Assembly: GCA_000333855.2 (NCBI GenBank)
Contig: CM007343.1
Coordinates: forward strand, 498,704 to 562,179
DNA from: Endotrypanum monterogeii
Lineage: Eukaryota; Euglenozoa; Kinetoplastea; Trypanosomatida; Trypanosomatidae
Direction of reading: 5' to 3'
Length of the DNA stretch: 63,476 nt
Part shown: positions 61,622 through 63,476 of the stretch, one piece after another
How the letters are laid out: each line of letters opens with the position of its first letter
How positions within the stretch are numbered: the stretch's first letter is position 1
The notes under the pieces: model-generated
What the model was told of the DNA's origin: nothing
The model's database searches: none
Seen by the model: only the letters and a program-made list of their open reading frames with translations
Program-made: the position numbers and the translations under genes

Positions 61622-62611
61622 ATGCGCTTCATGGGAGTTGAGGTATCGTGTTGCGAGTGCAGCCACTACCTCATCATTGACTCCATAATATTTGTGGTAA
61701 TCGTCAGTGTGTGTGTGCCGTTGCTTCTTTTTTTTAGCGCAAGCCGCGCGTACGTCTGTGTCCTCCTGCTAGCGGCCATATTTTTCATTTGCAGGCTCTG
61801 GAGATTTTTTCCATCCCACAAGCGCTGGGTCGATACGCAGGCGTGCGCAGAGGCGGTCAGGATTTTGAGGAGGAGGTGCACCATGCAGCCATCAGTGCCA
61901 CTCTCTTTTAAACCGGCAGGTCTTCTGACGGGGCTACCCGGTGCGGCGCCGGTATCGCTCTCTTACCTATCCGCCGCTCCCTCATCTCTCGTCTCCAGTT
62001 ATTACAGTGGTGATCTATCGCGTAGGTTTCGGGTGCAGCCATCTTCATTACCTCCTGCGCGTGCTGAGCATCTACCCTACGGTGGCGATGCAGAGCCTTC
62101 AGGGTGTGTATCAGCACCGCCGCCACCGCCGCCACCCCAGCAGGTGCTCCAGAAGTCAGCTTTCGCAAACAGAAAAACCTGCGCACCTGCAAGTGGCGTA
62201 TTCACTGCGTCCTACGCGTCGTCCGGGCGGCGCAGTTCTACGGCTTCCATCCCAAGCGGATTTGGCGGTCCCGCAAATCCAGAGCAGTCCTGTCCACCGC
62301 GTCCCCTCCCGTCGATGCTGCGTAAGGTCCCAAGCGCAGGAGCGAAGTCCGGATTACCTGCGCCGAATGTGCACCGTTCAGAGCAGACCGCCAACACTTC
62401 TTGTCGGGGTGTTTCGCCTTCGTCTGTGTTTCTTTCTCAGGAGGGTGACCGCATCTTGCGCAGCGGGGGCTGCTGCCGCCCTCCCCAGCCAAGTCGGCCT
62501 TCCTTTCCCCCCTATTCCCAGAATGAAGAGAAGCGTCTGTGGCAGGGCCAGACGCCTGTCGCTGTGTGTCGCTCCTCCCCGGTGACACCTCCCGGATCGC
62601 GTTCCGCTTGA
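61622..62611 (+). CDS. Two-helix membrane protein, paralogue 2
   Basis: 329 residues from ATG 61622 (second ATG at 61631). A Cys-rich start (about residues 9-14) precedes helices at about 17-38 and 44-57, then RLWRFFP and SHKRWV. The segment from VCVPLL (30-35) onward aligns without gaps to paralogue 1 over 41 residues. The tail from about 90 on is long, Ser/Pro/Arg-rich and disordered, with a run of seven Pro (PPPPPPPQQ). It shares little with the other paralogue's tail. No family recognised. The pair looks like an old tandem duplication in which the membrane hairpin is kept and the tail evolves fast. Confidence 0.75.
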   Translation: MRFMGVEVSCCECSHYLIIDSIIFVVIVSVCVPLLLFFSASRAYVCVLLLAAIFFICRLWRFFPSHKRWVDTQACAEAVRILRRRCTMQPSVPLSFKPAGLLTGLPGAAPVSLSYLSAAPSSLVSSYYSGDLSRRFRVQPSSLPPARAEHLPYGGDAEPSGCVSAPPPPPPPQQVLQKSAFANRKTCAPASGVFTASYASSGRRSSTASIPSGFGGPANPEQSCPPRPLPSMLRKVPSAGAKSGLPAPNVHRSEQTANTSCRGVSPSSVFLSQEGDRILRSGGCCRPPQPSRPSFPPYSQNEEKRLWQGQTPVAVCRSSPVTPPGSRSA

Positions 62612-63120
62612 GGACGAAACAAAAACAGAGGAGGAGGAGTGCCACTTCTTCAAGTCTTCCGGCTTCGGAGGGAGGGAGGGGAGGGGGGTGCGAATGCCAC
62701 GTCGTACGCTGAGGAGATGAGCGAACTCCACTCTTTTTACATAACTGTCTCCTGATCTTTTCCCTTTTTGTACTGTACGCACACACACAGACACACACAC
62801 ACACATATTTATATATATATTTATTTATATAAATGTGTATGTGTGTGTGAAAATGTATTGTATATTCATTGTTTTTCATTTTTTCTTTCTTGATTGCGAA
62901 TTTTTTTTTTTTTCACTCCCTTCCCCATCTCCTTCAATTGCACAAGTAGTTGGCGCAGTGTGTGCTGTTTGAGGCACGTTTTTGACGGAAAGGATGGCTT
63001 CATCCATTCCACGGCTGACAGTCCTCACTTCTCTCATCCTTCACCCTCCCCCTTAACTCCGCGTCGTCGCGGTGTATTCTCTTTGTGTTCCATTGGTGTC
63101 TCTTTTTTTATACATTTTTT
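62612..63120. other. Spacer before the right-end element
   Basis: G-rich run near 62670-62690, CA run at 62780-62806, TA-rich 62806-62833, T-runs at 62901-62912 and 63111-63121. The last T-run borders the sequence of different character. Confidence 0.6.
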
Positions 63121-63122
63121 TT

Positions 63123-63359
63123 ACCGTACAAATCAAAGAGATAATCACACAAGTCCTGAAAGAACAAAAGTTCGGACAGCGGATTCCGAGGAACGGTCAA
63201 AACCAGCGCGAGTACCAAAGCGCAAACTACCAGACCTATGGTCCTGCAAAATATAACGGAAGAGGCACAGGCCAACGAGGCGGTTACCGAGGAACAGCCG
63301 GAGACAACCGACGCGGGCCGTATCGCGGAGGCGAGGCACAGGACGAGTCAAAAAACTAA
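63123..63359 (+). CDS. C-terminal part of an RGG-rich, Gag-like protein
   Basis: The frame yields VQIKEIITQVLKEQKFGQR, then a Gln/Asn/Tyr-rich part, then GRGTGQRGGYRGTAG and RRGPYRGGEA, ending at TAA 63357-63359. RG/RGG repeats bind RNA and occur in Gag-like and host RNA-binding proteins. No ATG of its own is present: the open frame upstream, to 63072, is only T-rich spacer, so the protein is cut at its N-terminus. About 79 residues are visible. Whether this is Gag or a host RGG protein cannot be settled from the fragment. Confidence 0.45.
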   Translation, partial: TVQIKEIITQVLKEQKFGQRIPRNGQNQREYQSANYQTYGPAKYNGRGTGQRGGYRGTAGDNRRGPYRGGEAQDESKN

Positions 63360-63476
63360 CGCGCGACGGGACCACAGCCGACGTTTCGAGGAAGGAATCC
63401 GAGCACCACACAAAAAATATATTGGTGCTGCAAAATCATTTGCCAAAGAAATGTGGGGCGGTGATGTGCGCGAGGG
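63238..63476 (+). CDS. Start of a second overlapping frame, cut by the window edge
   Basis: ATG 63238 begins 79 codons open to the right edge, +1 relative to the preceding frame and overlapping it by 122 bases. The frame is also open upstream to a TGA near 63157. The product begins MVLQNITEEAQANEAV, then becomes Arg/Lys/Glu-rich with GAAKSFAKEMWGGDV near the edge. No domain can be recognised in so short a piece. If real, it could be read by ribosomal frameshifting or by re-initiation after the first frame. Confidence 0.4.
   Translation, partial: MVLQNITEEAQANEAVTEEQPETTDAGRIAEARHRTSQKTNARRDHSRRFEEGIRAPHKKYIGAAKSFAKEMWGGDVRE

Larger units (their letters stand above)
63121..63476 (+). mobile_element. 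Candidate truncated retroelement or other mobile element, entering at the right edge
   Basis: At about 63121 pyrimidine-rich host spacer gives way abruptly to A-rich, codon-like sequence. Two open plus-strand frames overlap by 122 bases in a +1 relation, as gag/pol-like pairs do: one ends at 63359 and one, from ATG 63238, is open to the edge. The codons use many A-ending triplets (CAA, AAA, GGA, ACA), unlike the GC-ending host genes. I cannot name the family; TATE-like and LINE-like elements are the obvious candidates in this group. The start point may also be an assembly join. Confidence 0.45.

Overview
The window reads as nuclear DNA of a trypanosomatid, most likely one of the Leishmaniinae (Leishmania, Endotrypanum, Porcisia, Crithidia or Leptomonas type). 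The reasons are intron-less genes in long same-strand clusters, pyrimidine tracts followed by AG just upstream of most start codons (spliced-leader acceptor sites), long gene-free spacers full of TA, CA and homopolymer runs, and a typical kinetoplastid gene set. The order coronin, SIR2rp2-like sirtuin, CCT-gamma recalls Leishmania chromosome 23; that is from memory and was not checked.

Layout: bases 1-16667 form a minus-strand cluster holding a Stealth-family protein (cut by the left edge), an EB1-like microtubule plus-end protein and three coiled-coil proteins. Bases 16668-22012 are a gene-free divergent strand-switch region, the probable place where both clusters start transcription. Bases 22013-62611 form a plus-strand cluster: a small one-helix protein, coronin, mitochondrial uS9, a TMEM234-like membrane protein, an RsmH/METTL15-type rRNA methyltransferase, a class II sirtuin, CCT-gamma, an HMG-like protein, a PPR protein with a SAP-like motif, an RPGRIP1L-like ciliary C2 protein, an unknown protein, Rictor of TORC2, another unknown protein, and two tandem paralogous two-helix membrane proteins. 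From about 63121 to the right edge the sequence changes character and carries two overlapping open frames that look like the end of one mobile-element ORF and the start of another.

A GC-rich dispersed repeat of about 450 bp occurs four times. Two copies point left in the left cluster, on either side of a 120-base N gap. Two point right, one in the strand-switch region and one behind coronin. Each copy therefore runs with the local direction of transcription, as 3'-UTR retroposons of Leishmania tend to do.

Genes in these clusters are co-transcribed without being functional operons. Even so, several products share compartments: mitochondrion (uS9m, RsmH-like, sirtuin, PPR/SAP protein, probably the HMG-like protein) and flagellum or cytoskeleton (EB1-like, coronin, RPGRIP1L-like, possibly the coiled-coil proteins). 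Start codons were chosen as the first ATG after a plausible splice acceptor; several longer frames begin only at TTG or GTG and were trimmed.
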